Below, piece after piece: positions 60,368 to 64,000 of a stretch of DNA of 64,000 bases. Position 1 is the stretch's first letter. Each line of letters starts with the position of its first letter. The translations under genes were made by a program, and so were the position numbers. The notes below the pieces were generated by a model, which saw nothing but the letters and a program-made list of their open reading frames with translations, made no database searches and was not told where the DNA came from. Origin of the DNA: Leptodactylus fallax (lineage: Eukaryota; Chordata; Amphibia; Anura; Leptodactylidae); NCBI GenBank assembly GCA_947044405.1, contig CAMRHE010000504.1:166001-230000 (forward strand). The letters are read 5' to 3'.

Positions 60368-60589
60368 TCAATCCCGACTAAGTGCCATACTTTTCCAGCT
60401 TCCTTGCTGATTTTGGGATTTACAACAAAACATTTTTGACAGTCTTTGACATGTTGGTGGACGTCGTAAACGGTCAGAGATTTTGGCTAATGCTTTATCT
60501 CTGCCAAAATGGCCACCAGAAATTGGGTAGTCATGACAGGCCTTCAGGATATTTGGCAGTCGGCTTTTAGTGAGAACCTCCTTTTCCAT
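60368..60589 (-). pseudogene. Gypsy integrase zinc-binding (H2C2) fragment
   Basis: The 73-codon frame has CHDYPISGGHFGRDKALAKI at residues 18-37, the His-x7-His half of an integrase H2C2 domain, which in the family helps position the viral or element DNA end. After residue 42 the frame no longer follows the family. The expected Cys-x2-Cys (readable as DCQKCF near 60430-60450) lies in another frame, as does the downstream GIDMIGPL segment. A frameshift therefore separates the two halves of the zinc finger, and the fragment cannot give a working domain. It sits directly upstream of the catalytic core fragment on the same strand. Confidence 0.8.
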
Positions 60590-60959
60590 GGTAAAGAATC
60601 CCTCCGTCTGCTCGATATGGTTTAGCTGTTTGTCTGAACAGGGACTTGGCCTTTACACGTTTCTCTGGCGGTAGATCGTAGATCCACTGGGGGCACTTTT
60701 GTTGCAATGTAGAATCTCAAAAGCTGGTCATACAGTTGGTCTTCCATGGTTGTCAAAATTGGAAAAAGTTTGGTGTCATAGAGAGTAGAGAGAAACATAT
60801 ATAAAATGTTACTATGCACTGATGGGACAGCGCCCTCTACTGTCAGTTCAATGTAAGCATTGTATTGTATTTTTCAACAAGAGGAAGCAGCTGAGTGTAT
60901 GAGTATGATAAAAAAAGATCTGCAGACTTTTCAACAAATTAGAGACAGGGTGAAGTGAT

Positions 60960-61165
60960 AAGATTATGGCCTGGAGGGATATAGATTAGCTTAGGCTATT
61001 TTAGGCCAGACTATATATGTATACTGTGGCCTGAGCCAGACTATACCCGGGTTCCACGTTAGGTGGGTATATTCTGGCCTGGAGGGGTATAGTTTGGCCT
61101 AGGACAGTTAATCCCCGGGGTATACTCTGGCCTGGGACAAACTATACCTAGGCTTAATCTGGGAG
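60960..61165 (+). repeat. Degenerate tandem repeat with TGGCCTGG / ACTATAC words
   Basis: Repeated TATACTGTGGCCTGAGCCAG, TATATTCTGGCCTGGAGGGG and TATACTCTGGCCTGGGACAA, at uneven distances of about 50-70 bp, mark an old short tandem array. No coding. Confidence 0.6.
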
Positions 61166-61580
61166 GGGGGTTCATTTGCCCTGCTACACCGGGATCTATA
61201 TCAGACAGGGAAGCAGGAGGCCCCCATTCTTGTGATTGTTGGGGATCCCAATGTTCGCACCTCACAGATCAGACACTTATCACATATCCCATAGACAGAT
61301 ATAAATTGTGAACTTAGCGAGGCTCCTCTAGTGACATGTATAGTCAGAGGTCGGAAAATATCCTGAAGAAGGAGACCCCAATATGGAATCCGTCATCAAA
61401 CATGGAAGACCTTCATACTGACACCTAGTGGTGACACACTAGAAATACAAAGCCATGATGAAGAGTCATCTGATCATAACATGGGTGTGTACAGAACTGC
61501 CAGTGACAGCCGGGAGGGGGGAAGGCAAACGTGATCAGAGATATGTGTATAGTACTGCGTGTCCCTGTGCTCGTGTCATA
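61166..61580. other. Non-coding DNA
   Basis: No gene or element recognised before the final GATA array. Confidence 0.4.
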
Positions 61581-61600
61581 GAGATAGATAGATAAATATG

Positions 61601-61637
<37 letters not shown>

Positions 61638-61828
61638 TGAGATAGATAGATAGATAGATATGAGAGATAGATAGGAGATAGATATGAGATAGATAGATAG
61701 ATATGACATAGATAGATAGATAGATATGAGATAGATAGATAGATAGATAGATATGAGATAGATAGATAGATAGATAGATAAATTAGAGATAGATAGATAG
61801 ATAGATATGAGATAGATAGATAGATAGG

Positions 61829-61862
<34 letters not shown>

Positions 61863-63055
61863 GAGATAGATAGATAGATATGAGATAGATAGATATGAGA
61901 TAGATAGATAGATAGATAGATTAGAGATAGATAGATATGAGATAGATAGATATGAGATAGATAGATATGAGATAGATAGATAGGAGATAGATAGATAGAT
62001 TAGAGATAGATAGATATGAGATAGATAGATATGAGAGATAGATAGATAGATATGAGAGAGATAGATATGAGAGATAGATAAGAGTTAGATATGAGATAGA
62101 TAGATAGATAGATATGAGATAGATAGATAGATAGATAGATATGTAGATAGATATGAGATAGATAGATAGATAGATAGATAGATATGAGATAGATATGAGA
62201 TAGATATGAGATAGATAGATAGATAGATAGATATATAGATAGATATGAGATAGATAGATAGATATGAGATAGATAGATAGATAGATATGAGATAGATAGA
62301 TAGATAGATAGATTAGAGATAGATAGATATGAGATAGATAGATATATATGAGATAGATAGATGGATAGATAGATATGAGAGATAGATAGGAGATAGATAT
62401 GAGATAGATAGATAGATAGAAATGACATAGATAGATATGAGATAGATAGATAGATAGATAGATAGATAAATTAGAGATAGATAGATATGAGATAGATAGA
62501 TAGATAGATTAGAGATAGATAGATATGAGATAGATAGATATGAGATAGATAGATAGATATGAGAGATAGATAGGAGATAGATATGAGATAGATAGATAGA
62601 TAGATATGACATAGATAGATAGATAGATATGAGATAGATAGATATGAGATAGATAGATAGATAGATATGAGATAGATATGAGATAGATAGATAGATATGA
62701 CATAGATAGATAGATAGATATGAGATAGATAGATAGATAGATATATAGATATGAGATAGATAGATATGAGATAGATATGAGATAGATAGATAGATAGATA
62801 TGAGATAGATATGAGATAGATAGATAGATAGATAGATATGAGATAGATATGAGATAGATAGATAGATATGAGATAGATATGAGATAGATAGATAGATAGA
62901 TATGAGATAGATAGATAGATATGAGATAGATAGATAGATATGAGATAGATAGATATATAGATATGAGATAGATAGATATGAGATAGATATGAGATAGATA
63001 GATAGATAGATAGATATGAGATAGATATGAGATAGATAGATATGAGATAGATATG

Positions 63056-63092
<37 letters not shown>

Positions 63093-63671
63093 TGAGATAG
63101 ATAGATAGATAGATATGAGATAGATAGATAGATATGAGAGATAGATAGGAGATAGATATGAGATAGATAGATAGATATGACATAGATAGATAGATAGATA
63201 TGACATAGATAGATAGATAGATAGATAGATATGAGATAGATAGATAGATAGATAAATTATAGATAGATAGATAGATATGAGATAGATAGATAGATAGGAG
63301 ATAGATAGATATGAGATAGATAGATAGATAGATAGATATGAGATAGATAGATAGATAGATATGAGATAGATAGATAGATAGATAGATTAGAGATAGATAT
63401 GAGATAGATAGATGTGAGATAGATAGATAGATTAGAGATAGATAGATATGAGATAGATAGATATGAGATAGATAGATAGATAGATATGAGAGATAGATAG
63501 GAGATAGATATGAGATAGATAGATAGATATGACATAGATAGATAGATAGATAGATATGAGATAGATAGATATGAGATAGATAGATAGATAGATAGATAGA
63601 TATGAGATAGATATGAGATAGATAGATAGATAGATATGAGATAGATAGATAGATAGATAGATAGATATGAC

Positions 63672-63714
<43 letters not shown>

Positions 63715-63776
63715 TGAGATAAATAGATATGAGATAGATATGAGATAGATAGATAGATAGATATGAGATAGATATG

Positions 63777-63811
<35 letters not shown>

Positions 63812-63857
63812 GAGATAGATATGAGATAGATAGATAGATAGATATGAGATAGATATG

Positions 63858-63890
<33 letters not shown>

Positions 63891-64000
63891 TGAGATAGAT
63901 AGATAGATATGAGATAGATAGATAGATATGAGATAGATAGATATGAGATAGATATGTAGATAGATAGATAGATAGATATGAGATAGATATGAGATAGATA
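61581..64000 (+). repeat. GATA microsatellite 4, continues past the window
   Basis: The longest GATA array here, at least 2.4 kb, open at the right edge. Besides TATGAGATAGATAG it has recurrent longer words: ATTAGAGATAGATAG, TATGAGAGATAGATAGGAG and TATGACATAGATAG. Their repeated order (for example around 61650-61720, 62365-62430, 62550-62620, 63130-63200 and 63480-63550) shows that longer blocks were duplicated. Minus-strand frames up to 297 codons are translated microsatellite. Confidence 0.98.

Larger units (their letters stand above)
59530..60850 (-). mobile_element. Decayed Ty3/Gypsy-type retrotransposon, integrase region
   Basis: On the minus strand, reading from about 60850 down to 59530, fragments of a Gypsy-class pol polyprotein appear in order. 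First comes a linker region (PPEKR, about 60640-60700), then an H2C2-type zinc-binding motif, the first catalytic-Asp segment (GIDMIGPL, about 60340-60400), the DQG...NGQ core, and a faint C-terminal part (MEPHWIGPY, about 59670-59700) that breaks at a stop. At least two frame changes and one stop lie between these parts. No LTRs or reverse transcriptase were found nearby, so this is a 1.3-kb remnant. Family is assigned from motif order and wording; subfamily is open. Confidence 0.85.

Overview
The window looks like repeat-dominated, non-coding nuclear DNA of a vertebrate, most likely an anuran amphibian. No intact protein-coding gene, rRNA or tRNA could be supported. The anuran call is an inference. 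It rests on tandem repeat families and dispersed elements that I associate with frog genomes (the 97-bp and 35/36-bp minisatellites, foldback MITE-like elements, a dispersed element containing GCTCTGCACTGAAGAGGGGC) and on long GATA microsatellites. It does not rest on a gene.

Layout. 1-3360: non-coding DNA with dispersed elements. 3370-10528: about 200 copies of a 35/36-bp minisatellite. 11684-14579: about 30 copies of a 97-bp minisatellite. 16020-17583: GAAA then GATA microsatellite. 17715-18985: degenerate 24-bp minisatellite split by a clean 668-bp solo LTR. 20050-21150: 73-bp minisatellite. 22370-23191: LTR-like fragment, a 109-bp triplication and a large foldback element. 23514-24111: GATA. 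25534-27392: the 97-bp family in inverted orientation. 27395-38950: mostly unique or old dispersed DNA with several MITE-like elements and short tandem arrays. 39043-40767: 24-bp array with a 222-bp higher-order step. 42023-43356: 49-bp array. 46230-47715: second 35/36-bp array. 51213-54500: third 97-bp array. 55267-56371: GATA. 56930-58118: 31-bp array. 59530-60850, minus strand: decayed Ty3/Gypsy-type pol remnant with a readable integrase core. 61581-64000: GATA, running off the window.

By my addition close to half of the window is tandem repeat. Nearly every long open reading frame is a by-product of an array whose unit lacks stop codons. The only protein-level homology I can defend is the Gypsy integrase remnant.

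The most informative structural points are: the same array order (35/36-bp, then 97-bp, then GATA, same orientation) at about 3-17 kb and about 46-56 kb; the 97-bp family occurring in three arrays, one inverted; a solo LTR with perfect 5-bp target duplication inside an older minisatellite; a 49-bp minisatellite that seems to have grown from the end of a MITE-like element; and several foldback elements with TTAA-type or TTAA-like ends. I see no evidence of a new defence, biosynthetic or other gene system here.
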